This document shows, in pieces, positions 18,601 through 28,054 of a stretch of DNA of 64,000 nucleotides. Source of the stretch: Marinobacter sp. SS5-14b (lineage in GTDB: Bacteria; Pseudomonadota; Gammaproteobacteria; Pseudomonadales; Oleiphilaceae); the NCBI RefSeq assembly GCF_030541005.1, contig NZ_JASSVM010000002.1, forward strand, positions 682,001-746,000, read 5' to 3'. A program made the translations under genes and the position numbers. Positions within the stretch are counted from its first letter, which is position 1. Every line of letters begins with the position of its first letter. The notes under the pieces are model-generated. The model saw nothing but the letters and a program-made list of their open reading frames with translations. It did not search any database and was not told the origin of the DNA.

Positions 18601-18637
18601 AAACAAGAAGGGCGCCAATTGGCGCCCTTCTTGTTTT
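18601..18637. terminator. Bidirectional terminator between speE and amtB
   Basis: A perfect 16-bp inverted repeat (18601-18616 / 18621-18636) with core GGGCGCC-AATT-GGCGCCC and A-rich/T-rich ends serves both convergent genes. It starts 5 nt after the speE stop. Confidence 0.9.
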
Positions 18638-18650
18638 ACCTTCAGCGGTA

Positions 18651-19922
18651 TTACTGCTTGCCGCTGACAAACTCCGGATAGGCTTCCAGGCCACACTCCG
18701 AAAGATCTACACCTTCATACTCTTCTTCTTCACTCACCCGGATGCCCATCACTGCTTTGAGGATGCCCCAGACAACCAGGCTGGCGACGAACACCCAAAC
18801 GAAGATGGTCAGAGCGCCGATCAGCTGGCCGCTGAAGGTCACATCACTGTTGGTGACCGGGACCAGCAGCAGACCGAGCAGACCGCACACACCGTGGGCG
18901 GAGATGGCACCAACCGGATCATCAATGCGCAGTTTGTCCAGAGTGACAATGCTCAGTACGACCAGGATGCCGCCCAGAACACCCCAGATGGTCGCAGTCA
19001 GCGCGCTCGGAGTTGAAGGCTCAGCGGTGATCACTACCAGGCCGGCAATGGCACCGTTCAGCAGCATGGTCAGATCAGCTTTGCCGAACATGATGCGGGC
19101 GAGGATCAGGGCGCCGATGGCGCCACCGGCGGCGGCCGCGTTGGTGTTCAGGAACACCATGGCCACGGAGTTGGCGCTGGCGATATCGCCGAGCTTCAGC
19201 ACAGAACCACCGTTAAAGCCGAACCAGCCCATCCACAGGATCAGTGTGCCCAGTGCCGCCAGCGGCATGTTGGCACCCGGAATGGCGCGGATTTCGCCGT
19301 TCGGGCCATACTTGCCTTTGCGGGCACCCAGCAGGAGCACACCAGCAAGTGCGGCAGCTGCGCCGGCCATGTGCACAATGCCTGAGCCGGCAAAGTCACT
19401 GAAGCCAAGGTCGCCGAGGTTGTACATGCCGAAGACGTCTTTGCCGCCCCAGGTCCATGAGCCTTCCATCGGGTAGATGACGCCAGTCATAACGACGGCG
19501 AAGGCCAGGAATGCCCAGAGTTTCATGCGTTCGGCAACAGCGCCGGACACAATAGACATGGCGGTAGCCACAAAGACAACCTGGAAGAAGAAATCCGATG
19601 CGCCCGAGTAGATGGAGCCACCCTCGAAGCCATCTTCACGGCCGGCGAACTCGCCCAGCACGCCTTCAACGTCCACATCGGCAATGCCGGAGAGGAAGAT
19701 GCTGCCGTCATACATGATCGCGTAACCGCAGATCATATACATGGTGCAGGCAATGGCGTATAGCGCCACGTTCTTGGTCAGGATTTCAGTGGTGTTTTTG
19801 GCGCGCACCAGACCGGATTCGAGCATGGCAAAGCCAGCCGCCATCCACATGACTAATGCGCCACAAATGACAAAATAAAAGGTATCTATAGCGTACTGCA
19901 GGTGAAATATATTGCTTTCCAT
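18651..19922 (-). CDS. amtB: Ammonium transporter
   Basis: 423 residues from the ATG at 19922 (GGAGGGC upstream). Eleven or so hydrophobic segments; the signatures AAGFAMLESGLVRAKNTTEIL and VHMAGAAAALAGVLLLGARKG match Amt/Rh channels, with the conserved pore His region AHGVCGLLGLLL. It is an inner-membrane ammonium channel blocked by non-uridylylated PII protein. It lies 70 nt downstream of glnK in the same orientation, the standard glnK-amtB operon, controlled by the sigma-54/NtrC signals at 20443-20538. Confidence 0.95.
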   Translation of the reverse strand: MESNIFHLQYAIDTFYFVICGALVMWMAAGFAMLESGLVRAKNTTEILTKNVALYAIACTMYMICGYAIMYDGSIFLSGIADVDVEGVLGEFAGREDGFEGGSIYSGASDFFFQVVFVATAMSIVSGAVAERMKLWAFLAFAVVMTGVIYPMEGSWTWGGKDVFGMYNLGDLGFSDFAGSGIVHMAGAAAALAGVLLLGARKGKYGPNGEIRAIPGANMPLAALGTLILWMGWFGFNGGSVLKLGDIASANSVAMVFLNTNAAAAGGAIGALILARIMFGKADLTMLLNGAIAGLVVITAEPSTPSALTATIWGVLGGILVVLSIVTLDKLRIDDPVGAISAHGVCGLLGLLLVPVTNSDVTFSGQLIGALTIFVWVFVASLVVWGILKAVMGIRVSEEEEYEGVDLSECGLEAYPEFVSGKQ

Positions 19923-19992
19923 GGGAAGCCCTCCGCACAAGGCCCTTCAGGTAAATAGATTTTGCGTTGGCTGATTCCGGTTCAGGCCGGTG

Positions 19993-20412
<420 letters not shown>

Positions 20413-20442
20413 TCAATTGTGCGGATTGCGTACGAGAGCTTT

Positions 20443-20458
20443 AGCATCGGGTGTGCCA
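20443..20458 (-). promoter_or_regulatory. Sigma-54 (RpoN) promoter of glnK-amtB
   Basis: On the minus strand the sequence reads TGGCACACCCGATGCT. It matches the -24/-12 consensus TGGCAC-N5-TTGC except for A in place of the first T of the -12 box, with the obligatory GG-N10-GC spacing. Transcription would start about 12 nt downstream near 20432, roughly 100 nt before the glnK start. Confidence 0.85.
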
Positions 20459-20521
20459 ACGCAAAAAAAATGATTATAAACAGTGAGTTGGTTGTTTGGT
20501 GTCCCGGAATGGCGCAAACGA

Positions 20522-20538
20522 TTGCACCAATTTGGGGC
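20522..20538. promoter_or_regulatory. Probable NtrC enhancer site
   Basis: TTGCACCAATTTGGGGC matches the classical NtrC site of E. coli glnA (TTGCACCAACATGGTGC, from memory) at 14 of 17 positions. It lies about 100 nt upstream of the predicted sigma-54 start, where NtrC enhancers act. It overlaps a perfect 15-bp palindrome GGGGCGCTGCGCCCC (20534-20548) of unknown meaning. Confidence 0.65.
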
Positions 20539-20704
20539 GCTGCGCCCCGCTCTGAGTCAAAACAGAGCAGGCAACCTGCACGGCGCGGCGGCCATTATAA
20601 TGCCGACCGGGTACAGTATGGCAGGGGCTGCGGTGTGATACACTCCCCGCCACGACAGTAATCGGCAATGAACAAGCCGGAAGAATGATTTCACGAGGTG
20701 TGTA

Positions 20705-20956
20705 ATGAAAGGGCCACAGGATTTTTTTGCGCAGTTACAGGGCCAGTTTGGCCAGTTTGTTCCGGATATGGCCCGGGCGGCCCGGGAGGATTTTGAAACC
20801 CAGGCCAGAGCGACGGTGATGTCGGTATTGTCCCGTCTGGAGTTGGTAACCCGTGAAGAGTTTGACGCCCAACAGGCGGTACTGATGAAAACCCGCGAAA
20901 AAGTGGAAGCACTGGAAAAGCGGGTGGCTGAGCTCGAACAGAAAGCTCAGCCCTGA
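20705..20956 (+). CDS. ubiK: Ubiquinone biosynthesis accessory factor UbiK (BMFP protein)
   Basis: 83 residues. The N-terminal amphipathic helix (DFFAQLQGQFGQF), the central LSRLELVTREEFDAQ and the C-terminal coiled coil (EKVEALEKRVAELEQKA) are the hallmarks of the YqiC/BMFP family. UbiK binds UbiJ and helps aerobic ubiquinone assembly at the membrane. A TATAAT sequence at 20596-20601 may be its -10 box, but no clear -35 was seen. comM follows 65 nt downstream, as in many gammaproteobacteria. Confidence 0.88.
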   Translation: MKGPQDFFAQLQGQFGQFVPDMARAAREDFETQARATVMSVLSRLELVTREEFDAQQAVLMKTREKVEALEKRVAELEQKAQP

Positions 20957-21021
20957 TCTGTTGAAATTTGTCGGGTGCAGGATGCGCCCTGAATCTTTTA
21001 GCCACGCCAGGGATGGTGATC

Positions 21022-22554
21022 ATGCTTGCTATTGTTCATTCCCGCGCCAGTATTGGCGTATCTGCCCCCGAAGTAACCGTTGAAGTGCATTTGTCCGGCG
21101 GATTGCCAGCCTTGTCGATTGTAGGCCTGCCGGAAACCGGCGTCCGGGAAAGTAAAGACCGGGTACGCAGTGCACTGCTCAATGCCGGCTTCGAATTCCC
21201 CGCCCGCCGGATCACCATCAATCTCGCTCCCGCCGATTTGCCCAAAGAAGGCGGCCGCTTTGACTTGCCCATAGCGCTGGGTATTTTGGCGGCCTCCGGC
21301 CAGATTCCCGCTGAAAGCCTGGCTGAACTGGAGTTCATGGGCGAGCTGTCCCTTGATGGTGCACTGCGCCCTCTGAAAGGAATTCTACCGGCCGTACTGG
21401 CTGCCCGGGAGGCAGGGCGTTCACTGCTGATTCCCCAGGCCAATGCGGAGGAGGCGGCCCTGGCGAGCCAAAGTGATGTTCTGGCGGCCAGCCACATTCT
21501 CACCGTATGTGAGCATCTGACCGGCAGAGCCCGGCTGGTTCCTGTTCCGCGCCCTGAAACGGATGCCGGGCAATCGTCGGTGGCGGATGTGGCGGATCTC
21601 TCGGATGTCCGGGGGCAGCAGGTGCCGCGCCGTGCGTTGGAGGTGGCCGCGGCCGGCGGTCACAATCTGCTGTTTTTTGGCCCGCCCGGAACCGGCAAGA
21701 GTATGTTGGCCAGTCGCTTGCCGGGTATTTTGCCGGCACTGGACGATGCCTCGGCGATGGAAGTCGCCAGTGTGCACTCAGTGGCGGGTCGGCCACTGAA
21801 GCCGGGTGGCTGGCGTCTGCCGCCGTTCCGGTCGCCACACCATACTGCATCGGCTGTGGCTCTTGTTGGCGGGGGTAGCAGCCCCAGGCCCGGAGAGATT
21901 TCCCTGGCCCATCGAGGTGTACTGTTTCTGGATGAGCTGCCTGAGTTCGAGCGCCGCGTACTCGAGGTACTTCGGGAGCCCATGGAAACCGGTGAAATTG
22001 CCATCAGCCGTGCCGCTCGTCAGGTTACATTTCCGGCCAGATTTCAGGTGGTTGCCGCAATGAACCCGTGTCCTTGTGGTTACAGTGGCCATCCGAGTAT
22101 CGAGTGCCAGTGCTCTCCCGGTCAGGTTGTGCGCTATCGGTCAAAAATCTCCGGGCCTCTGCTGGACCGGTTCGATCTGCATGTGGAAGTACCGGTGCAG
22201 GCGGGAGAGGTTTTGCTGAGCCGGAGCGAGTCGGGCGAAAGCAGTGCCAGGGTCCGGGAACGGGTGCTCCAGGCCAGGGCGAGGCAGAGTGCGAGGGGGT
22301 GCCTGAACGCGTCGTTGGCGGGCAAGGCTCTGGACGAGGCCTGTCGTCTTGAAGCCGACAGCGAAAAGCTTCTGGCGGGTGCCATGGAGCGGCTCGGGTT
22401 GTCTGCCCGGGCACTGCACCGAATTCTGCGGGTTGCCCGCACGCTGGCGGATCTTGAGGGGCAGGAGGCGCTCGCCCGTCACCACCTGATGGAAGCGCTG
22501 GGCTATCGGCAACTGGATCGCCAGCAGGGGCAGAGTGCGTTGGTCTCCGCCTGA
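21022..22554 (+). CDS. comM: Mg-chelatase-like AAA+ ATPase, ComM/YifB
   Basis: 510 residues from ATG 21022 (MLAIVHSRASIGVSAPEV); ATG at 21013 is an alternative. It has an N-terminal Lon-like subdomain (LSGGLPALSIVGLPETGVRESKDR is the family signature region), Walker A FFGPPGTGKSMLASRLPGIL, sensor FRSPHHTASAVALVGGG and Walker B LFLDELPEF, plus the CNPCPCGY-like AMNPCPCGYSGHP zinc-like cysteine cluster. ComM is a hexameric helicase that extends heteroduplex during natural transformation in Vibrio. Whether this organism is competent is not known, but pilT and pilU are in the window. Confidence 0.93.
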   Translation: MLAIVHSRASIGVSAPEVTVEVHLSGGLPALSIVGLPETGVRESKDRVRSALLNAGFEFPARRITINLAPADLPKEGGRFDLPIALGILAASGQIPAESLAELEFMGELSLDGALRPLKGILPAVLAAREAGRSLLIPQANAEEAALASQSDVLAASHILTVCEHLTGRARLVPVPRPETDAGQSSVADVADLSDVRGQQVPRRALEVAAAGGHNLLFFGPPGTGKSMLASRLPGILPALDDASAMEVASVHSVAGRPLKPGGWRLPPFRSPHHTASAVALVGGGSSPRPGEISLAHRGVLFLDELPEFERRVLEVLREPMETGEIAISRAARQVTFPARFQVVAAMNPCPCGYSGHPSIECQCSPGQVVRYRSKISGPLLDRFDLHVEVPVQAGEVLLSRSESGESSARVRERVLQARARQSARGCLNASLAGKALDEACRLEADSEKLLAGAMERLGLSARALHRILRVARTLADLEGQEALARHHLMEALGYRQLDRQQGQSALVSA

Positions 22555-22642
22555 GGCGCCGGACTCTGGTAAACTGTGCGGTACATTCCAGACATCAGAT
22601 CCGCCCAGACATCAGACTTGCTGTGGCGGTTGAGGACAACAG

Positions 22643-23368
22643 ATGACCGACCAGAACGAAACTCAGGATTCCAACGGTGAAAACCCGATTACCACTCGCC
22701 GTGGGGTGCGTAGCTTTGTGTTGCGCCAGGGGCGAATGACCGAGGGCCAGAAAAAGGCCTTTGAGCGCAGTTGGCCGAAGTACGGCCTGACTCGCGAAAA
22801 CGGCGTGATCGATCCGCGAGAAGTGTTTGGCCGTGACAGCATGCTGAACCTGGAAATTGGTTTCGGCATGGGGCGGTCACTGGCTGATATGGCAGAAGCC
22901 GCGCCGGAACAGGATTTTATCGGCGTGGAAGTGCACCTGCCGGGTGTCGGAGCACTGCTTAAGGAGGTTGAAGACCGGGGCCTGGAGAACGTTCGGGTGT
23001 ATAACATCGATGCCAATGATGTCATCGATCTGTGCCTGCCGGATGCCTCTCTGGACCGCGTAATGGTATTTTTCCCTGACCCTTGGCACAAAAAGAAGCA
23101 CCACAAGCGCCGCCTGATTCAGCACGAATTTATTCAGCGAATTCGCCACAAATTACGGGTTGGTGGCATTCTGCATCTGGCAACGGACTGGGAAAATTAC
23201 GCCGAGCACATGCTGGAAGTGATGATTGAATCTGAAGGCTTTGCCAACACCCAGGAGCAGGGTGGATATTCGCCACGCCCGGATGATCGCCCCATCACCA
23301 AATTTGAGCAGCGCGGCGAAAGGCTGGGGCATGGCGTGTGGGACCTGCTCTTTCACCGGACAAACTGA
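22643..23368 (+). CDS. trmB: tRNA (guanine-N7-)-methyltransferase
   Basis: 241 residues. SAM-binding motif [15 protein letters not shown] near residues 71-85, followed by [12 protein letters not shown] and the conserved [19 protein letters not shown], which is diagnostic for TrmB. It methylates G46 in the variable loop of tRNAs. The first ~35 residues are polar and poorly conserved. It ends 12 nt from the convergent membrane-protein gene. Confidence 0.96.
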   Translation: MTDQNETQDSNGENPITTRRGVRSFVLRQGRMTEGQKKAFERSWPKYGLTRENGVIDPREVFGRDSMLNLEIGFGMGRSLADMAEAAPEQDFIGVEVHLPGVGALLKEVEDRGLENVRVYNIDANDVIDLCLPDASLDRVMVFFPDPWHKKKHHKRRLIQHEFIQRIRHKLRVGGILHLATDWENYAEHMLEVMIESEGFANTQEQGGYSPRPDDRPITKFEQRGERLGHGVWDLLFHRTN

Positions 23369-23380
23369 GCGCTGCAGGCG

Positions 23381-23929
23381 TTAGTTTCGGGAGGCTCGGG
23401 TCAGGGGCTGCCTTCGGGCAGCCCGAATGACCACCAGACCCGCCGCGCCCAGCATGAGCCCGGTATATTTGATCAGGGCAAGAATGCTGGCGGCGAGGCC
23501 CATGGAGTCGTCTGGCGGGCTGAAGTTGTTCAATAACACGATGTTTTCCGCCATATCGCTGGTGCCCGCAACAACAAACAACACGCGAATCCAGCGGGCG
23601 ATCATCCGTTCCCGAACACCCCTCCGATCTCTGGTGAAGTGCCTGGTGAGCTGGAGCAGGGCGGCCAGATAAGCGACGATGAACAGAAAGTCCAGCCACA
23701 AGGACAACCGGGCGAGCATCAGGCCCTCTTCACCCCAGCTGGCCAGAATGGCCTGGGCGTGCTCAGCGGAACCCGCCAGCTGTAAGCTGACGATGCCTTG
23801 AGGCGCAGCCAGAGTTTGCAAAGGTTGATTGATCGCAACCAGCACCAGAAAGAGTGCCACAGCAATCACCATCGAGGCCTTCATGGGCAGGCGCATCGGC
23901 CTCATGGGTGGGAACTGAGCCGGGTCCAT
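23381..23929 (-). CDS. Conserved four-helix membrane protein, unknown function
   Basis: 182 residues with four likely membrane helices (near 20-45, 70-95, 108-130 and 145-170) and a basic loop (HFTRDRRGVRERMIARW). Its start codon overlaps the hemW stop, so it is the last gene of the metX-metW-DUF4426-rdgB-hemW run and probably translationally coupled. No domain recognised; there is no motif for transport or catalysis. Confidence 0.65.
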   Translation of the reverse strand: MDPAQFPPMRPMRLPMKASMVIAVALFLVLVAINQPLQTLAAPQGIVSLQLAGSAEHAQAILASWGEEGLMLARLSLWLDFLFIVAYLAALLQLTRHFTRDRRGVRERMIARWIRVLFVVAGTSDMAENIVLLNNFSPPDDSMGLAASILALIKYTGLMLGAAGLVVIRAARRQPLTRASRN

Positions 23930-25077
23930 CAGAGAAATTGCTCCAGCAAACTGTTCAGATAACGCTGGCCCTGTTCAGTCGCCTGTATCCGGTGCCTGGC
24001 CAGCAGATTTTGGGTACGTAACGTCTCAAGTTGTACCGCAACCGGCGTCAGGGGTAAACCTGTACGCTTCGTGAACAGGTCCTCTTCGACCCCTTCTTTG
24101 AGCCGCAGAACGTTCATCAGGAACTCCAGTGGCCGATCTTCCGGTTCTATTGCTTCGGTACCTGCGGTTCTTGAGCCAATCCTGTTGAGATAGGCGTCCG
24201 GCTGGCGAGTCTTCCAGTAGCGGATAATGCGGCCGTCAGCCAGGCTGACCTTGCCGTGCCCACCGGCACCCAGCGCCAAATAATCGCCAAATCGCCAGTA
24301 ATTCAGATTGTGGCGACTTTGCCGGTCAGGCTGGCTCCAGGCAGAGACTTCGTAATCATCAAAGCCATGGCTTCTGAGAAATTCCGACCCCTTCCGGTAG
24401 ATTTCCCACAGCCGGTCATCATCCGGCAGATCTGGCGGCCTGGAGAAAAACTCGGTGTTGGGCTCGATGGTCAGTTGATACCAGGACAGATGTGTCGGTT
24501 TGTGGGCCAGGGCCTGCTGCAGATCCTCTACCGCCTGCTCGGGTGTCTGGCCCGGCAGGCCGTGCATCAGGTCGATGTTGAAGTTGTCAAAGCCTGCGGC
24601 CCTGGCGGTCTCAATGGCCCGGTGGGCGGCCTGGGCATCGTGAATACGGCCCAGCGCCTGGAGATGCTCCGGATGGAAGCTCTGAACTCCAATCGATAGC
24701 CGGTTAATGCCGGCCTGCCGGAAGCTCTCATAGCGGCCTTCTTCCAGTGTGCCCGGGTTGGCCTCCAGAGTGATTTCGGCCTCTGGTGCGAAGCTCAGCC
24801 GTTGATGCAGGGCTTCAAACAGCCGGTGGTAGAAGTCACCCGTCATTAACGAGGGTGTCCCACCACCAATGAATACGCTTTCAATGGGGCGGCCACGAAC
24901 CAGGGTCAGGTCGTGCTCCAGGTCTTCCAGCAGTGCGTCAAGATAAGCGGCTTCGGGGATGTCGCCGCGGATCGCGTGGGAATTGAAATCACAGTAGGGG
25001 CACTTGCGTACGCACCAGGGCACGTGAATGTAGAGGCTCAGGGGCGGGCAGACCGTCACGGGGGAGGTGGCGGTCAT
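23929..25077 (-). CDS. hemW: Radical-SAM heme chaperone HemW
   Basis: 382 residues from the ATG at 25077, 4 nt after the rdgB stop; the frame is open further upstream but only inside rdgB. Radical-SAM cysteines are C22-x3-C26-x2-C29 in HVPWCVRKCPYCDFN, the C-x3-C-x2-C form with aromatic Tyr that marks HemW. GGGTPS, EANPGT and GINRLSIGVQS follow. HemW inserts heme into respiratory proteins and is often misnamed coproporphyrinogen oxidase. It is in the same run as rdgB. Confidence 0.93.
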   Translation of the reverse strand: MTATSPVTVCPPLSLYIHVPWCVRKCPYCDFNSHAIRGDIPEAAYLDALLEDLEHDLTLVRGRPIESVFIGGGTPSLMTGDFYHRLFEALHQRLSFAPEAEITLEANPGTLEEGRYESFRQAGINRLSIGVQSFHPEHLQALGRIHDAQAAHRAIETARAAGFDNFNIDLMHGLPGQTPEQAVEDLQQALAHKPTHLSWYQLTIEPNTEFFSRPPDLPDDDRLWEIYRKGSEFLRSHGFDDYEVSAWSQPDRQSRHNLNYWRFGDYLALGAGGHGKVSLADGRIIRYWKTRQPDAYLNRIGSRTAGTEAIEPEDRPLEFLMNVLRLKEGVEEDLFTKRTGLPLTPVAVQLETLRTQNLLARHRIQATEQGQRYLNSLLEQFL

Positions 25078-25081
25078 GGCT

Positions 25082-25681
25082 TCAGGCCTTTGCCCTGAGT
25101 TGTTCCAGCAGACTGGCCAGGGCGCGGCCCCGATGACTGATGCGCCCTTTTTGTTCGCGCGTGAGCTCGGCGGCGCTGCATTCGTGCTCTGGTGCGAAAA
25201 ATACCGGATCATAGCCAAAGCCTGCTTCGCCACGGGGAGCGTTCAGAATCCGGCCAGGCCAGCGGCCGTGACAGATGACCGGAGTCGGGTCGTCCGCATG
25301 GCGCAGGTAAACCAACACGCAGTGGAACTGTGCGTCACGTTCCGGTTCCGGGACATCCTTCATGGCTTGCAGTAGCGCCTGAATATTGTCGGCATCGCTG
25401 GCGCCATCACCGGCATACCTCGCCGAGCGCACGCCAGGCTGACCGGCCAGGGCGTCCACGGCCAGCCCGCTGTCGTCGGCCAGCGCCGGCAAACCGGTTT
25501 CCCGGGCGGCATGGCGGGCTTTCAGGATGGCATTCTCGACAAACGTGACGGCCGGTTCTTCAGTTTCGCTGACCCCCAGCGAGCCCTGGGCGACAGGCTC
25601 AAAACCCAGGGGGCTGAGCAGTTCCGTCAACTCGGCAATCTTGCCTTTGTTGTTGCTGGCGATAACGAGGTTCTGTTTCAT
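25082..25681 (-). CDS. rdgB: XTP/dITP diphosphatase (non-canonical purine NTP pyrophosphatase)
   Basis: 199 residues. The HAM1/RdgB signatures are clear: [17 protein letters not shown] at 5-21, [14 protein letters not shown] around 64-77, [10 protein letters not shown], and the C-terminal [12 protein letters not shown] and ISHRGRAL. It removes dITP/XTP from the nucleotide pool. The start lies 3 nt after the DUF4426 stop and its stop is 4 nt before hemW, indicating one transcript. Confidence 0.96.
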   Translation of the reverse strand: MKQNLVIASNNKGKIAELTELLSPLGFEPVAQGSLGVSETEEPAVTFVENAILKARHAARETGLPALADDSGLAVDALAGQPGVRSARYAGDGASDADNIQALLQAMKDVPEPERDAQFHCVLVYLRHADDPTPVICHGRWPGRILNAPRGEAGFGYDPVFFAPEHECSAAELTREQKGRISHRGRALASLLEQLRAKA

Positions 25682-25684
25682 GGT

Positions 25685-26137
25685 TCAGTCGTTAAACAGG
25701 GTGTGAGCGAAGCGCACCTTCAGGTCCTGCTGATGCCCGGTGGGCCTGGCGGTGATGTTGAAGGTCATCAAGCCGCCAGACGGGTACTGATACTGGGCGA
25801 TGAAATAGACGGCATCGCCTTCCTGAATCCGGCGGAACGCCAGAAAGTTAATCTGCTGGATATCATTCGCTACCTGGCCTTCAACCTGGCCGCCAACGGG
25901 GGAGGGCTGGCCATGCTCATCGTCGTTCATGATGGCAATGTTGACGACACCAATGCCTTTGCTGCGCTGAAGGTTGTTTGCTTTTGCGACTTCCGGTGTC
26001 AGGAAGGTGCTTGGGTAGACGCTCCAGTTCACCTGGTATTTGCCGAAATCCTTTTCCCCGGCTTGGCTGTGGCTGGTGATCAGCAGCAGGCCGAGCGCCA
26101 GGGTGATAACGCTGGTAAAAGAACGAATGTTCATCAT
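25685..26137 (-). CDS. DUF4426 secreted protein
   Basis: 150 residues with a Sec signal peptide ([20 protein letters not shown]..., cleavage after HSQA). The mature part begins GEKDFGKYQVNWSVYPSTFL and is a single small beta-rich domain recognised as DUF4426, a family commonly found between metW and rdgB in Pseudomonas-type genomes. Its start overlaps the metW stop by 4 nt. Function unknown; a periplasmic protein in a methionine/tRNA-type housekeeping operon is unexplained. Confidence 0.8.
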   Translation of the reverse strand: MMNIRSFTSVITLALGLLLITSHSQAGEKDFGKYQVNWSVYPSTFLTPEVAKANNLQRSKGIGVVNIAIMNDDEHGQPSPVGGQVEGQVANDIQQINFLAFRRIQEGDAVYFIAQYQYPSGGLMTFNITARPTGHQQDLKVRFAHTLFND

Positions 26138-26736
26138 GTGTTCTCCCGTGTGATTCGATAGATGGCAATCTCACCCAGCAGATTTGGCCATAGGCGAGCC
26201 AGCCAGCTGTTCTGGTGTTGGCCGTCTACTACCCGGCGACTTTTGATGCTGATTCCTTTTTGCCGGCACAGCGCCTCAAAGTCTTTGAAGGTGCACAGGC
26301 GGATGTTTGGCGTGTTATACCACTTGTAGGGTAAAGCATCTGATTCCGGCATACGGCCACTCAGAGTCAGCCCCCAACGCAAACGCCAGTGCGCAAAGTT
26401 GGGGAAGGTGACGATGCCTTCACGGCCAACCCGCAGCATTTCATCGATGACCTTGTCCGGCCTGCGAACGGCCTGCAGCGCCTGAGTCATCAGTACGATA
26501 TCAAACATGCCATCATCGAAATTCTCCAGGCCCTGGGTGTCCAGGTTCTGCTCGATGACAGCCACACCTTTGCCCATGCAGGTGGTGATGTGGTCTGGGT
26601 TGATTTCCAGCCCGAACCCGGTGGCACTGCGCTCCTGCTGCAGGAAGTGCAGCAGGGTGCCGTCACCACAGCCGAGGTCGAGTACATGGTGGCCCGGCTG
26701 CACCCACTGCTGAATGATTTCCAGGTCAGCTCTCAT
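26134..26736 (-). CDS. metW: Methionine biosynthesis protein MetW
   Basis: 200 residues from the ATG at 26736, which overlaps the metX stop (ATGA, 26733-26736); the track frame upstream is inside metX. SAM-methyltransferase-like fold with [15 protein letters not shown] (near 18-32) and [18 protein letters not shown], the family signature. MetW pairs with MetX in bacteria that acylate homoserine by the MetX route and is thought to activate it. Direct enzymatic activity is not established. Confidence 0.93.
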   Translation of the reverse strand: MRADLEIIQQWVQPGHHVLDLGCGDGTLLHFLQQERSATGFGLEINPDHITTCMGKGVAVIEQNLDTQGLENFDDGMFDIVLMTQALQAVRRPDKVIDEMLRVGREGIVTFPNFAHWRLRWGLTLSGRMPESDALPYKWYNTPNIRLCTFKDFEALCRQKGISIKSRRVVDGQHQNSWLARLWPNLLGEIAIYRITRENT

Positions 26737-27881
26737 GCGCCTACCTCCCGTGCAACCCGGTCCATATACGCGGTAAACACGTCGGTGTATCTCGGCGTTG
26801 GGATCAGAAACGCATCGTGACCCCATGGGGCATCGATCTCCGCGTAGCTGACTTTCTTGCGGGCAGAAATCATGGCGTTCACCATTTCTTCAGAGCGGGC
26901 CGGCGAGAAACGCCAGTCCGTACTAAAGGATAGCACCAGATACTCACATTGGGCGGGCGCCAGGGCTTTGGCGAGATCGCCGCCGAACTCGTAGGCTGGG
27001 TCAAAGTAGTCCAGGGCTCGGGTCATCAGCAGGTAGGTGTTGGCATCGAAGCTTTCGGAGAAGCGTTCGCCCTGATAGCGCAGGTAACTCTCTACCTGGA
27101 ACTCGGCGTCATAACCAAATTTGTAGGCCTCTTCCCGGAGCTCGCGGCCAAACTTTTCGCCCATGGATGCGTCGGAAAGGTAGGTGATGTGCCCCACCAT
27201 GCGCGCCAGCATCAGGCCTCGCCTTGGCAGGGTGTCGGCGTCGTAGTAACGGCCCTCAAAGAACTCCCGGTCAGAGGTGATGGCCTGACGAGCGACTTCG
27301 TTAAAAGCAATGTTCTGGGCGGTTAACCGGGGTGTGGACGCGATAACTACAGCGTGCCGGACGCGGTCCGGATAATCCAGACTCCACTGCAGGGCCTGCA
27401 TGCCACCGAGGGAGCCGCCAACCACCGCCGCCCATTGCTGTATGCCGAGGTGATCGGCCAGCTGGGCCTGGCTCTTCACCCAATCAGCAACGGTAATCAC
27501 CGGGAAGTCAGGACCGTAAAGTTTGCCGGTGGCGGGGTTCACTGAGCTTGGGCCGCTGCTGCCGTGGCAGCCACCGAGGTTATTCAGGCTTACGACATAG
27601 AAACGGTTGGTATCTATGGGTTTTCCCGGACCTATGCAGCTGTCCCACCACCCCGGCTTTTTATCGTCAAGCGTGTGGTAGCCGGCGGCATGATGGTGAC
27701 CGCTGAGCGCATGACAAATCAGCACCGCGTTGCTGGCGTCGGCATTGAGCTTGCCGTAGGTTTCAACTACCAGGTCATAGCTTTCCAGAGTCTGGCCGCA
27801 GGCCAGTTCAATGGGAGCTCCGAAGTGTATGGTTTGCGGGCTAACTAGGCCCAGGGAATCCGAGGGCAGGGAGTCGGGCAT
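26733..27881 (-). CDS. metX: Homoserine O-acyltransferase MetX (probably O-succinyltransferase)
   Basis: 382-residue alpha/beta-hydrolase-fold acyltransferase. [18 protein letters not shown] is the acyl-CoA/oxyanion region, [14 protein letters not shown] contains the nucleophile Ser, and the C-terminal [12 protein letters not shown] holds the catalytic His. It acylates homoserine in methionine synthesis. Published work shows that most gammaproteobacterial MetX with a MetW partner use succinyl-CoA rather than acetyl-CoA, so the acyl donor here is likely succinyl (inference). It begins the six-gene leftward run. Confidence 0.92.
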   Translation of the reverse strand: MPDSLPSDSLGLVSPQTIHFGAPIELACGQTLESYDLVVETYGKLNADASNAVLICHALSGHHHAAGYHTLDDKKPGWWDSCIGPGKPIDTNRFYVVSLNNLGGCHGSSGPSSVNPATGKLYGPDFPVITVADWVKSQAQLADHLGIQQWAAVVGGSLGGMQALQWSLDYPDRVRHAVVIASTPRLTAQNIAFNEVARQAITSDREFFEGRYYDADTLPRRGLMLARMVGHITYLSDASMGEKFGRELREEAYKFGYDAEFQVESYLRYQGERFSESFDANTYLLMTRALDYFDPAYEFGGDLAKALAPAQCEYLVLSFSTDWRFSPARSEEMVNAMISARKKVSYAEIDAPWGHDAFLIPTPRYTDVFTAYMDRVAREVGA

Positions 27882-28014
27882 GAGTGTGTTGATTTCCTGG
27901 TCCGGTCCACATGTATCAGGCCACAGGCCTTGGATGGCGCGTAAATCCGCACCAGCATGGCAGTTTAAAGGCGGGGGTGGGTTGCTGCAACCAGCGTGTG
28001 CGGGTTGTGACCTT

Positions 28015-28050
28015 CAGAGGGCTGCAGGCTCTCACTGCTGCAGCCCTCTG
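28015..28050 (-). terminator. Strong hairpin after the dynamin gene
   Basis: A perfect 13-bp inverted repeat (CAGAGGGCTGCAG, 28015-28027, with CTGCAGCCCTCTG, 28038-28050) begins 4 nt after the GTPase stop. There is no U-run on the minus strand, so it is terminator-like or an RNA-stabilising stem. It would separate the GTPase from metX. Confidence 0.5.
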
Positions 28051-28054
28051 ATGC

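Noticed and set aside
20534..20548. Perfect palindrome GGGGCGCTGCGCCCC as a separate regulatory site
   Set aside because: No known factor consensus matches; it is mentioned only with the NtrC-like site it overlaps.
27882..28014. Possible SAM riboswitch upstream of metX
   Set aside because: No SAM-I or SAM-II core sequence or pseudoknot pattern could be recognised; only a small GGTTG/CAACC hairpin.
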